A stretch of DNA of 64,000 nucleotides from Adenophora triphylla var. japonica. Taxonomy: Eukaryota > Streptophyta > Magnoliopsida > Asterales > Campanulaceae. The notes below the pieces were generated by a model. That model was not told the DNA's origin. It did no database searches and worked only from the letters and a program-made list of their open reading frames with translations. The translations under genes were made by a program, and so were the position numbers. The stretch spans positions 124,001 through 188,000 of the forward strand of contig JAFEMH010002335.1 in the NCBI GenBank assembly GCA_022495995.1, written 5' to 3'. Shown piece after piece: positions 38,101 to 46,035 of this stretch; position 1 is the stretch's first letter, and every line of letters starts with the position of its first letter.

Positions 38101-41100
38101 AAAAGAACCTCAAACCAACCATAGGGTTAATGGATCTCACGGACTAATTCGATAAGAATATAATGAAGCCAACTGAAGTCAAAATAATATATCCAGGAGA
38201 AATGCATCCAACAAGTAATATCAAAATAGTCTAGTAAAATACCTGATTAACAAAAGTCCGTTGGAAGGGGCTTTTATCAGCATTTAACTGCAATGCAGAG
38301 AAAACATTATAGTGTTGAGTTAATCCATGAAGTAATAGCAGATAAGAAAGAATCCATAACTTTTAACTAGAAACAGAAACTTCCTCCACATAGTAACAAA
38401 TGTTATAGACCCAGAGGGATAAATTTATACATCAGAACATAATCAATAATTTTTATAATCTCAAAAGTTGTCTGAATCTCTGTAAATGCTTGGATGAACA
38501 TGATCCACATTCATAATTAATTTATTTATTTACGGTCAAAGCATAACAGACAACACTGCATAGGAAAACCAAACAGCAATCGAAACTTCTCATATGCAAA
38601 CTATGTCCTAATATCTGTACACAGAAACACAAATAAGTAATTTTCACTAGAATTACACGTTGATTTCCAGAATGCAAAATCAAAAGAAAATTTAACGCAA
38701 AGAGCATTTTATTGAATTACTGAGGCGTTGAGTAGCTTTAGAGTTCACTTTCAAGCCCAAGAGCAAAAAGGAACGAAACAAAAGATTAATGTGTCAGACA
38801 GAATGCCATAAAGTGAGACTATAGTCAGTCTTTGGAAACTGGAAAACATATTTACTCTCTCTGAAAGCCTGATCATTGCTTCTTATCGTGTAGAATAGAG
38901 GCTATCCACAGGTTATGATTTTTTAATGATTATCTGGATTTTGTAGCTAATAGATGAGGAATGTTCGTGTTCGGGGTTCATAAAATAAGTTATAGTACAA
39001 AGTCTCATGTTATACACTCATAATTTCTATTTTCCACTGTTTTAATGAAACAAATGCTTGAGGTGTTTGAGGAGGTTTAAGTGTGCCTCCTATTTGATGG
39101 TCTTTTTCAGCAAAGTGCAAGGGTTTTTACAGAGCAAAAGATGATATGATGCTGTACTCCAACTACATGTAAATTACACTGGCCTTAACACAGTACTGGA
39201 ACAAACTACAACTGCCATGAAATAAAAGACAGGCCAATGCCCAGCCTTACTAGTTCTTAAACAATACAATGACCCCATGTGTTATCACAACAATAATTGT
39301 GATAGGACAAATTGCGGTTAATTTATGTCAAGGATGAAAAAAGACCGAAAGATGAGGTTAAAGGAAGATAAAAAGGAAATGTAACTTACGAACCAAAGGA
39401 GATTTGCCATTAAAAATTAAAAGATCATGCAATTAGGTGGATGAAATTCAATACAATAACAACAAAGCCTTGGTCCCAAAATAATTTGGGGTCGGCTATC
39501 ATGAATCCTCATATGTCAACGTGAAAGAAAAGAAGTAAGAAAAAAAAAGAAAGAACGAAAGGAGGAAGGAATTGGTGGGAATAAAATTTAGAAAAAGAAA
39601 AGAGAAAAAAAAAAGGGATAATAAAAAGAATAAATATATAATACATAGGGGAAATAAAAAAATAAAATAAAAAATCAACCTAAATCACCAACTTGAAATT
39701 TTGCCCTCCACTCCGGCCTATTGTACGCCATATTTTAATCCAATTCAAGTACACACATCGTTCTCAATCACTCTAATAAAAGTATGTTTGGTTCTTCCCT
39801 ACCTCTCACCATTTAATCACTTCTCCACTCTTAAGACCTCCTAACAGGTGCATCACTCGTTCTGTGTCTCACATGATCAAACCATTTTAGACGATTCTTC
39901 CTCGTTTTATCTTCAAAGGATGCAATTTCTTCTTTACCCCTGATCACATCATTTGTCAACCAATTCTTTCTTTAATGCTCACACATCCATAATACCATAC
40001 GTATCTCCACCACATTATTCTTATGATTGTGGCACTATTTCACGGTCCAACATTTAGTGTCATAAAGCAGTGAGCTTCAGATCACAAGTAAGCTTTCTGA
40101 TGCTTTCACCGACTAAGAAGACTATTCGGCTTCTAATGAGTTTTTAGGACTTCAACCAAAAAAGTGGACAATCTGGTGCTACAAGAGTTACCACTATGCG
40201 TGGAGTCCAATGAATGACCAGGACCACATGGGACTAACCGAAAGAAGGATAATAAAAAAAGAAGGAAAGGTTTGTTGCTATCCATAATTCTCATGGAAAA
40301 TTGCACACATTTCAGGGGTGTAATGCTTGCTTGTATTAGTTGTAACATCATCAAACTAGTGGCGACAACTCAGTCTAATAGTGGTGAATCAATCATAAGA
40401 ATATAGCTATTACTTTCACTTTCATTTAACAAGTTCTACATGGCAGCCTATATATCCAGAACTACATATTATTAGCCACATTAACATTTTTTTAAGAATT
40501 TAAACAGCCATATGCTTGCAACTCCCCTCAACCTACCTAAACTACTGTTATGATGATGTTAGCGTAAAGCTAGACACCTGACATCACAACTTCAAGAACA
40601 CTGTCAAATGAAGTTAATGTTAAGTAAATAACACCATAAGCCACAATGTACACACTAGTCGAATTGTAATGGCCTCAAAAATTTAGAGTAATTGACGTAT
40701 GAATAAAATTTTCAAATCGAAGACGACCACTTGGTCTAATAGTGCCAAACGTTAGCTATCAGTGCATTAGGCCCTTTCTACCACACTCTGAAACCTCAAC
40801 CATATTTGTCCCAAGACTACATATATGCCAGCTATAAAAGCCGCATTCTGCTGCTATGAGATTTTCAAATTGTAAATAAAGCTGGAGGCTCAACCAGTAA
40901 CGCAGAGCAAACACAACAAATCATAATCTAACTGAGGTCCGACCTACAGGTGCATTGTCGTATTATAGCCGAAAGCAGTACAGACTTTAACCGAATTTAA
41001 AAATAGCTGATTTCCTAAATAAATCAATCCTTCATTTGATACTACAGTAGAGCCAATTTCACCATTTGTGAATCAAATGAACTAAATCTTAGGGATCATA

Positions 41101-41355
41101 ACCAGGAATTCAATAAAATGCAGTTACAATCAAAGCTTGGCAATTAGACTAAAAATATATGTGCCACATAGATAAACAATGGGGAAGAAATGGATCTAGA
41201 GAGAGAGAAATTACGTCGCGAAACTGGAGAAGGCCGAGGTCGCCGAGATAAGAGACGGCACGGTGAGCGGACTCGACGGGGATGATGAGTTGAACGAAGG
41301 TCATCTTCTCCGACCGCATCAGATCCATTTCCGATAGATTGTCGATGTACTCCAT
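10197..41355 (-). CDS. VHA-a1: V-type proton ATPase subunit a (VHA-a1 type), complete, 18 exons
   Basis: Membrane subunit a of the V-ATPase V0 sector, which provides the proton half-channels beside the c-ring. Coding exons: complement(join(10197..10401, 11497..11556, 11639..11832, 22813..22896, 22987..23170, 23264..23470, 24497..24657, 33042..33195, 34062..34210, 34302..34409, 34559..34666, 34844..34981, 35141..35314, 35397..35507, 36621..36728, 36832..36954, 38243..38287, 41215..41355)). They total 2454 bp, giving 817 residues with all phases agreeing. The N-terminus ([18 protein letters not shown]) starts the cytosolic domain (to about residue 415); a membrane domain follows. The half-channel arginines are in [15 protein letters not shown] (about R725) and ALRLHWVEF (about R786). 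The [12 protein letters not shown] and KASGFLVSS segments match the plant a1 type, placed at the trans-Golgi network in Arabidopsis, rather than tonoplast a2/a3. The C-terminus is acidic (LSDEEE). One intron has a GC donor. Introns 11 and 15 are swollen by retroelements. Confidence 0.95.
10560..10720 (+). mobile_element. tRNA-derived SINE with target-site duplication
   Basis: A 161 bp insertion in VHA-a intron 17, antisense to the gene. It has a B-box-like GAGTTCGAACCCCC near 10617, a short body and a terminal A10 tail. A 17 bp duplication flanks it (ATGAATCCTTTATGTTC at 10543-10559, ATGAATCCTTTATATTC at 10721-10737, one mismatch), as expected for LINE-driven retroposition. A short tandem duplication of ATATTCTAATCAACTCAAG follows immediately. 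Confidence 0.85.
12021..13091. mobile_element. Non-autonomous Mutator-like element with ~200 bp TIRs
   Basis: Long inverted repeats at 12021-12221 and about 12895-13091 begin GGGCAAATTGCATTTTAGTT and extend to a shared CTCACGTGAGTTACTTAA box. A perfect 10 bp duplication TTTCAAACTC flanks the element (12011-12020, 13092-13101). Long TIRs with a 9-11 bp duplication are the Mutator signature. The ~670 bp interior is far more GC-rich than its surroundings and contains CT-rich, 5'UTR-like sequence, so it may be a captured gene fragment. No transposase is present. It lies in VHA-a intron 15. Confidence 0.85.
14145..15205. mobile_element. Pack-MULE-like element inside the solo LTR
   Basis: The ends are inverted: CCAAGATGCTCGGACTCGG at the left and TAAGATGCTCAGACTCGG read from the right, with repeated GTCCGACACGGGTAC-type pieces inside. 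The perfect 9 bp duplication GTTTTTAGG (14136-14144, 15206-15214) marks a Mutator-like insertion. It carries an exon-like coding fragment and no transposase. Confidence 0.85.
14828..15039 (+). pseudogene. Captured exon fragment in the Pack-MULE
   Basis: A 212 bp frame stays open from an ATT codon in a GCCGCCGACCTCGTC context, which looks like a former ATG start ([10 protein letters not shown]...), to a splice-donor-like CAG|GTTTCTTC at 15039/15040. It encodes about 70 residues ([36 protein letters not shown]). The GC content and codon pattern are gene-like, unlike the AT-rich surroundings. I do not recognise the parent gene. Confidence 0.5.
15725..17148 (+). repeat. 5' LTR of gag-pro element copy 1
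   Basis: 1424 bp, TG...CA ends. A palindromic TATA-type box GTATATATAC near 16311 is the likely promoter; the second LTR has it too. The end (ACTTTAGCCTATCA) abuts the primer-binding site. Confidence 0.9.
17149..17170 (+). other. Primer-binding site of copy 1
   Basis: AATTTTGGCGCCGTTGCCGG directly follows the LTR. This sequence is typical of the Athila/Tat branch of plant gypsy elements. Confidence 0.8.
17293..18480 (+). pseudogene. Athila-like gag, copy 1 (in-frame stop)
   Basis: I place the start at the ATG at 17293 (MVHTRSANQ), in frame with an earlier ATG at 17266 but matching the usual Athila gag beginning. The Retrotrans_gag domain is clear ([56 protein letters not shown]). An in-frame TAG at 18064-18066 interrupts it just after TTRDAE; the same frame resumes as [14 protein letters not shown] frameshift around 18450 moves coding to the frame seen at 18371-19132. 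Confidence 0.85.
18371..19576 (+). pseudogene. gag C-terminus and aspartic protease, copy 1
   Basis: The frame at 18371-19132 is the Lys/Glu-rich gag C-terminus, ending in the pre-protease segment ([37 protein letters not shown]). After frame breaks around 19130-19185 the retropepsin domain follows (19190-19576) with its active site [11 protein letters not shown] and the flap/second half [19 protein letters not shown] Lys-rich tail continues to about 19730. Nothing resembling reverse transcriptase follows. Confidence 0.85.
19740..20736 (+). other. Non-coding 3' internal region of copy 1
   Basis: The region holds the motif GGGAGGCAACCC (19903-19914), a pair of 44 bp direct repeats (20083-20126 and 20160-20203: GGCTAGGTGAAA..CCGAGAGGGCAC..TAGGCAAAAGG) and a polypurine tract (AAGCGTGGGGGAATT, about 20722-20736) just before the 3' LTR. 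No open frame is long enough to be a gene. Confidence 0.7.
20737..22164 (+). repeat. 3' LTR of gag-pro element copy 1
   Basis: 1428 bp and nearly identical to 15725-17148, including a 3 bp insertion (GAAGAAGGA against GAAGGA) and scattered substitutions. Confidence 0.9.
22897..22986 (-). other. GC-AG intron in VHA-a
   Basis: Between exon 14 (ends GGACCGCTTCAG) and exon 15 (starts ATCATATTGCTG) the minus strand reads CAG|GCATGA...TTGCAG|ATC. This join keeps the frame and the conserved protein ([21 protein letters not shown]). No GT donor nearby would do so. The intron is 90 bp. Confidence 0.8.
23875..24110. mobile_element. Stowaway-like MITE, long near-perfect hairpin
   Basis: CCCTCCGTCCCACATGAGTG at the left and CTCCCTCCGTCTCACATGAG read from the right, flanked by TA (23873-23874, 24111-24112). 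The two halves are complementary along almost the whole length (GTCAACTTACAAATACTTTG and its complement). It lies in VHA-a intron 12. Confidence 0.9.
24121..24443. mobile_element. MITE with ~75 bp TIRs and internal palindromic repeats
   Basis: The left end TTGTGGAATTTTTCCCAAAC and the right end (read inward) ATGTGGATTTTATCTCACAC continue as matching arms (GGACAAAGCATTTC against GGACAAAGTATTTC, then GAAAAAGTAT against TAAAAAGTAT). The loop holds three copies of a GAATTYGC..ATTGCTAATAGCGAATT-type palindrome (24215-24345). No target-site duplication was identified, so its superfamily is open; Mutator-like is plausible. Confidence 0.65.
25315..25623. mobile_element. Stowaway-like MITE
   Basis: CTCCCTCCGTCCCATTTGAA at the left and CTCCTCCGTTCCGCCCGATG read from the right, flanked by TA (25313-25314, 25624-25625). 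The interior has three diverged copies of a GGGTCCCACTTGTCATATCC-like unit. It lies in VHA-a intron 11. Confidence 0.85.
25850..27167 (-). repeat. 3' LTR of gag-pro element copy 2
   Basis: Starts TGATGGAGAAA and ends CCACATCCATCA on the plus strand. It contains the palindromic box GGAGTATATATACTCC (about 26675) and, at about 26783-26816, a near-perfect 34 bp palindrome built from GCACGAGTCGTGC repeated around TAATTA. The apparent 120-residue ORF in each LTR (26799-27161, 32531-32893) is LTR sequence, not a gene. Confidence 0.9.
28702..29040 (-). pseudogene. Lys-rich C-terminal tail of gag-pro, copy 2
   Basis: 112-residue frame with a very basic centre ([20 protein letters not shown]) followed by [21 protein letters not shown]. 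It follows the protease. The motif GGGAGGCAACCC (complement of 28644-28655) lies shortly after its stop, as in copy 1. Confidence 0.55.
29088..29650 (-). pseudogene. Aspartic protease, copy 2 (frameshift in the active site)
   Basis: The frame matches Athila-type retropepsin: [20 protein letters not shown], then [21 protein letters not shown]. The active-site segment LLDLG lies just upstream in another frame: an extra G in a GGGGG run near 29624 breaks the DLGA motif. It can therefore not be translated as a single active enzyme. Confidence 0.8.
29794..31174 (-). pseudogene. gag of copy 2, in fragments
   Basis: The piece at 30797-31174 carries the Retrotrans_gag core ([38 protein letters not shown]). 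That at 30622-30807 has the conserved [14 protein letters not shown] segment, and that at 29794-30036 the pre-protease segment ([30 protein letters not shown]). They lie in different frames with stops between them. Confidence 0.75.
35106..35135. repeat. (AG)n microsatellite in VHA-a intron 6
   Basis: About 15 AG units. On the gene's strand this is a (CT)n tract just inside the intron, only a few bases after the donor of the exon at 35141-35314. Confidence 0.95.
35577..36045 (-). mobile_element. LINE 3' fragment in VHA-a intron 4
   Basis: Read on the minus strand, the sequence resembles the degenerate 3' part of a plant L1-type reverse-transcriptase gene (zf-RVT region; wording like [16 protein letters not shown] and WELIEDYL in shifting frames). 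It ends in an A-run, seen as T9-10 at about 35577-35586 on the plus strand. No duplication was confirmed. Confidence 0.5.
39440..40090 (-). mobile_element. RTE-like LINE relic in VHA-a intron 1
   Basis: The minus strand carries broken traces of the C-terminal reverse-transcriptase segment common in plants (about 39695-39935: [12 protein letters not shown], later [12 protein letters not shown]) and ends in a tail reading CCAAATTATTTTGGGACCAA then CTTTGTTGTTATTG at about 39440-39495. Several frameshifts and stops are present, and a purine-rich A/G tract (39530-39670) interrupts it. Confidence 0.5.
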
Positions 41356-41620
41356 CGTCCATCAACCAAATTGGAGACGGAATCAGCAGAGGTAGAAGTA
41401 GATCTTCAGATCTGGCCACTGTGTAAATGCGTCGGTTTCTTCCTTCCCTCAATAATTGTGTGTGTGTAACTGTTTTTTGTTTGCGTTTTGTTCAGGTGAA
41501 ATGGCGCACAGTTTCAGTTGTCAATCGCTTGGCAATTGCCACACGACTCCAAATTTCACACTCACACTCACACTCACACTCACACCCCCAAATCTTTAAG
41601 CTGCCTTTAAAATATTACAA
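41356..41620 (-). promoter_or_regulatory. VHA-a 5' UTR and proximal promoter
   Basis: Only about 265 bp separate the VHA-a ATG (41353-41355) from the end of Mutator-like element A. The 5' UTR probably covers the CT/AGATCT-rich part to about 41425. No TATA box is obvious. A (CACACT)n tract at about 41557-41585 and a short (TG)n at about 41458-41466 lie in the presumed promoter. Confidence 0.4.
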
Positions 41621-42000
41621 AGAGAATTGTTATATAAACCCGTAAAATTGTTGAGTAAATCCGTAAGTTGAATTTTTCAAAAATGTCATCGAGTGAAATG
41701 ACAAAAATATCCCTAAATCTATCCCCTCATTCACTAATGTTAAATAAACCCGTAAAATTGTTGAATAAACTCGTATATAATTTTCACCACCTTCCCCTCC
41801 CTCCCTCATCAATTTTCACCACCTTTTCCCTCCCTCCCGCACCAATTTTCACCACATTTTTACTTAATCACTTCTTCTTTATTTTTTTACTCCAAAAAAA
41901 ATTACCTCCTCCCTTTCCTTCCTCTTCCTCTCCCAAAAAAAAAAATCAAAAAAAAATTCATACACATTTGTTCCAAGATAAGAGATTCAGCAGGCTCATC

Positions 42001-42573
42001 ATGGATGCTCCAGCTCTACCATCGAATAATAATGTAAGTTTTCTAACCATTTAAATTTGTTAAAAATGTATTTTCTGTTTCGTAGCTCCAATTCGGCCAA
42101 TAGTGACCGAATTTCTGTTCAGGTTCGGCCACCCCCGGCCGAAATATAGCTATGGTTCGGCCACACCCGGCCGAAATTTCAAAAAAATTCGGCTCTGGTT
42201 TGCCGATTCTGGGCTATTTTTCGGTCAGTACCGGCCGAAAATTTGAAATTTTTCGGTCAGTACTGGCCGAAAATTTGAAATTATTCGGCCACACCCAGCC
42301 GAACCGTCGAAGAAAATTCGACCACCACCGGCCGAACCTTTGTTTTTCTGCTTACACCTCTCTTGTTGTTTTATTTAATTGTTGCAGTATTTCCTGGGTG
42401 ACAACAACTATGTCTCGGTTGATTTTGAAAGCGTTTTGCGAGACTACACCCCAGAATTCACAATGCCCTTATTTTTTCGAGACCGAAAAATAATGTTTGA
42501 ATGGGTGCGTAAAAAGGGGGAAGAGCATACAAATGGTATGATTGTCGAGCTGAATGTGCAACCGGATGGCTAG
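42001..42573 (+). CDS. Short two-exon FAR1-like N-terminal protein
   Basis: Joining 42001-42033 (ATG GAT GCT..., donor AAT|GTAAGTTTT) to 42388-42573 (acceptor TTGTTGCAG|TATTTC) gives a clean 72-residue frame, MDAPALPSNNN then YFLGDNNYVSVDFESVLRDY. The block FTMPLFFRDRKIMFEWVRKK resembles the segment before the FAR1-type DNA-binding domain in plant Mutator transposases (F.S...LLEWVR..G...G.V..I). The protein stops before any zinc-binding or transposase part, so it is a truncated or domain-only derivative. The 354 bp intron contains the palindrome array. Expression is unknown. Confidence 0.45.
42092..42336. repeat. Palindrome array 1 of element A (TTCGGYC...GRCCGAA)
   Basis: Eight units with the arms TTCGGYCA and TGGCCGAA around four variable bases, for example TTCGGTCAGTACTGGCCGAA at 42252-42271, spaced about 31-36 bp apart with AAATTTGAAATT-type spacers. 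The arms are strongly conserved and the spacers and loops less so. The array sits wholly inside the intron of the FAR1-like gene. Confidence 0.85.
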
Positions 42574-42910
42574 ATTTTTATCAAGATCGATTAATACAAG
42601 TACCCGAAACATCAACTTATGTAATTGATATTAAATAGTTTTATTTATGTTAAATATTATGATTTGTGGTGTTACATATCTTTAAATAATTTTCATTTAT
42701 TATTACATTCCATTTTTTATTAACTAAATTTAACTAACTTTAAATTAAAATAACTAAATTAAATTAACTAAATTTAACTAAATTTAACTAACTTTAAATT
42801 AAATTAAATCAACACAACCCAAAAATTGTAAAGACCAACAAAGATAACATCCTAAATTCCATTCTACATTAACCAAACAACAAAACCCACGAACAAATCA
42901 ACATGCCATG

Positions 42911-43220
42911 GTTCGGCCAGGTATGGCCGAAATTTTGGAAATAGTTCGGCCAGTACTGACCGAAAATTTGAGCAGGTTCGGGCGGTGGTGGCCGAAAAAC
43001 TAAAGAAAATTCGGTCAGTACTGGCCGAACCTTTGTAACCATGGCAAAAAAATAATTAAAAATTTCAGCCAATGCTTAGAACACGTAGCAATGTTTTTTC
43101 GTGAACGGTTCCAAAAAAAAAAAACACGCTTATTCTAGGTCTCGGTCAGTAGTGGCCGAACAGATCCATGGTTTTCGGTCAGTACTGGCGAACTTCTTGA
43201 CTGGTTCGGTCTGACCGAAA
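42911..43220. repeat. Palindrome array 2 of element A
   Basis: Seven further copies of the same palindrome (TTCGGCCAGGTATGGCCGAA, TTCGGTCAGTACTGGCCGAA and variants) downstream of the FAR1-like gene, less regularly spaced than array 1. The overlapping minus-strand ORF at 42869-43072 is only this repeat translated. Confidence 0.85.
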
Positions 43221-43560
43221 TTTTTCCAGTTTTTCGACATGTACTTGCTGTATTCTGCACTAACCAGGGCACGTCCCCGACTCGTCTATGCTGCAACCAT
43301 CAACCATACAAACATATATGTACAAACCATAAATCCATACATCAACCAATCACTCCATAAACCAATAATTGTTCATACAATACCAAAAATAATTACTCCA
43401 AAAAATAATTGTTCATACAATACCAAAAATAATAGAGGAGGCTATGAACTCCATAAACCAATTACTCCAAAAATAATTGTTCATACATGTAATTACCAAA
43501 AATAATTGTTCAAATACAATACCAAAAACAATTGTTCAAAAAAAACCAAAACTACAAATC

Positions 43561-44180
43561 TATTGTCGTCTTCTACCACCCTGAGAAGTTGATGTCCGCG
43601 CTTGGGTTTGAGTTTGAGTTTCTGCCAATGCTCTAAACATGACGTCCATAGCCTCAATTTCGAAACCATTGAACAAGTAGTCGAAAGTGCTATGATGTAC
43701 TTCAAGGATAGGACTGGGGGTAACCATTTCCCCGTGTATTGTGACTATCGTGTTGTTGTATTTGAATTTGATGCATTGGTGTATGGATGAAGGTACACCC
43801 CCTATGTCATGCAGCCAAGGGCGGCCAAGTAATAAGTTGAAGGATGCAGGGATGTCGATGTCTTGAAATTTGACATTCATGGTGACCTGTCCCATTTCTA
43901 TAGGTATTGTAACTGAGCCTAGAGCAGTTCTAGCAGTGCAATCATAACTTCGTACAGTGTGCCCTAATGGTTTGAGGTCCTTGTGGGTGAGACTCAATGA
44001 TGATAAGGCTTTCTTCGGAAGGACGTTAATTGCGGACCCATTGTCAACCAAAATGCGTGGCATTCGGTATCCATTAACCTTAGCAGTTATGTACAGGGCC
44101 TCGTGATGATTGTTCCCATATGAGGGGAGGTCCAAATCAGTGAAAGTAAGGACATTGCCAAATTGCACGTGGCCAATCAT
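43561..44180 (-). pseudogene. Tat-like aspartic protease
   Basis: The 206-residue frame contains the retropepsin active site ILVDNGSAINVLP, where Asn replaces the usual Thr/Ser, and the second conserved block FNLLLGRPWLHDIG. This matches proteases of the Tat/Ogre branch. It is separated from the gag frames by stops around 44180-44220 and ends in a short Gln/Thr/Arg-rich tail. Confidence 0.8.
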
Positions 44181-44222
44181 TTGAGTAAGATCTTCAGGTG
44201 TTGCTTATGAGGAAATGGACAT

Positions 44223-46035
44223 TTAAGCCAAAGCTTTCTTCAACATCTTGCGATGCTTATGGGATGCTCCTATAAGGTCCCAAACTGAGATGTTTGCTTG
44301 TGTCTTCTTTAGCTGGGCTAAGAGGGGATCGTCGGGTTCATTTGACGATGAAGCCTTTGTTTGTTTAGGAGGATTTTCTTTCCTTGGGTCTTTGTTGATA
44401 ATCACCCGACCAGATCATGTGAGGAGATTAACTGTTTTAGGTCCTTTACCTTTTTGCTCTAAGATTTCATCCCAAGATATCATGTAGCAGAAAGAAAATT
44501 TATTAAATTCTAGAGGGCTCTCGTCCACAATTGTGGCTAGACGTGTAGGATCCTCGGAGCTACTTCCTATCTCTATTAGATTGACATCATTGTTTGGTAG
44601 AGGATTGGTGACAACATTGGGAAGCCCTATTTCTCTAGCAACAAACAGATCTTGGATCACATCCTTCAAGTGGAAGCATGAGTTGGTGTCGTGGCCAGTA
44701 GTGTTGTGAAACTTGCAGAAGAGATGATGAGCATGATTAGCCGGAAGTTCTTTCTTTGGTGGGCCACCTTCTCTTGGTTTGACCTTTCCATTCTTGACAA
44801 GCACATCGAGAAGTTCTTCTTGAGTGATCCCTTCGAGTTTGTCGTAATGTCTATCCTTTTTCTTCATTTGTGGTGGAGGTACTGCTGAGTACTTACCATT
44901 TCCAGGATGATTGAAGACTATAGCATTGACTGAAGCATCCTTGGAGTTAGAAGAGGAAGAGGAGCTCTTGTTGTAGCGGAACCCACTTTCTTTCTTGGCT
45001 TCTATCTTCTGTTTGATGAGGTCATCTACTCGTATGCCGGATTTGTGGAGTTTGGCAAAGCTAGGGAAATAGTTACCCGCAGTTTTTCTTGATACTCTTC
45101 TCGAAGACATTGAATGAGGATGTAAATTTGTTTGTCTAGGCTTGGCCTATCAAAAATTTCGGTCAGTTTAGTCCTCCATCTTTTGACGAAGTCTGTAAAT
45201 GATTCATTCGAGAGTTGCTTGGTTTGCTCGAGGTCTCTTCTAGCAGTGCAGTAAGTAGAGTTTTCCTCAAATTGCTTTTGGAAGGCACGACTGGCAAGTG
45301 GCCAATCAAGCCTTGTGGAGAGTGGAAGGGTCATGTACCAATCTCTAGCGGCACCATCATGAGTTTGTGGGAAGCATTGAGCTAGCAAGTTGTCATCAAC
45401 ACCCATAGGCAGCATGACCCAAGAGTAGGTTTCCAAATGGGTTTTTGGACAAGTAGTGCCATTGAATTTTGCAATGTCGGGTGTTTTATATTTTCGAGGA
45501 AGCTTTGACATGGATTGACGAAGAGTGTCATAGTCAATAGAGAGCGAGGCTCCCTTGCTCACATCGAGGGATGCGAGTTTCTTTTCTAGCATTGCCATGG
45601 TAAGGGGTTAGTTTGCTTTCTTGCTTTCCCCCTTGATTTTCTTCTTGGAAGCATAACTCTCACTATCAGAGGAGGAAGATGATGAGCTAGGCTCATACTT
45701 CTTTTTCTTGTTTTTGCTTTGGCGACGACTCTTAGTCTTCCTGGTGTATGATTCTTCTTTTCGGAGGAAGAATCATTTTTCTTTTTCTTTTCTTTTGTGG
45801 CTAGTGCCCCCCTAAGCTCTTGGATTTCCTTAACGAGGGTATGGATTTGGGATGCTTGCTCCTCTAAGCGACCATTGGCTTCTTCTAGCAGTTTGTGATT
45901 ATTTTCAGACATGGTTTCGTCACTCGAAATTTCGTCGATGCCGGACATTGTGTTGGGAGAGTCTTGAGGCTGATGTAGCTTCGGAAAACTGACATAGAAG
46001 TGCAGAACTTGTGTCAAGATCAAATCTAGCTCCAA
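44223..46035 (-). pseudogene. Tat-like gag in overlapping frames
   Basis: Pieces at 45586-46035 (coiled-coil start: NNHKLLEEANGRLEEQASQI), 45026-45598 (gag core: TPDIAKFNGTTCPKTHLETY, ESFTDFVKRWRTKLTEIFDR) and 44415-45110 (CKFHNTTGHDTNSCFHLKDV, a zinc-binding-like segment) form one gag broken by two frameshifts, near 45600 and 45070. A fourth piece (44223-44405) leads into the protease. Confidence 0.8.

Larger units (their letters stand above)
41621..43230 (+). mobile_element. Mutator-like derivative A with FAR1-like gene and palindrome arrays
   Basis: The left end AGAGAATTGTTATATAAACC shares its first 13 bases with the right end of element B read inward (AGAGAATTGTTAT). A 32 bp direct repeat around TAAACCCGTAAAATTGTTGA (41634, 41743) and a CT-rich leader precede a two-exon FAR1-like gene. 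Arrays of a short palindrome lie in the intron and downstream. No transposase core is present, and the right boundary is uncertain. Confidence 0.55.

Noticed and set aside
41144..41452. 102-residue ORF overlapping VHA-a exon 1
   Set aside because: A shadow frame of the true first exon (41215-41355), whose protein matches VHA-a.
42152..43072. ORFs reading repeated FGR/PNH-like peptides (42152-42493 plus, 42869-43072 minus)
   Set aside because: They translate the TTCGGCC palindrome array; the FAR1-like exon in another frame has the family similarity.
42092..43220. CRISPR array
   Set aside because: The repeats are palindromes with similar, not unique, spacers, in a plant nuclear genome with no cas genes.
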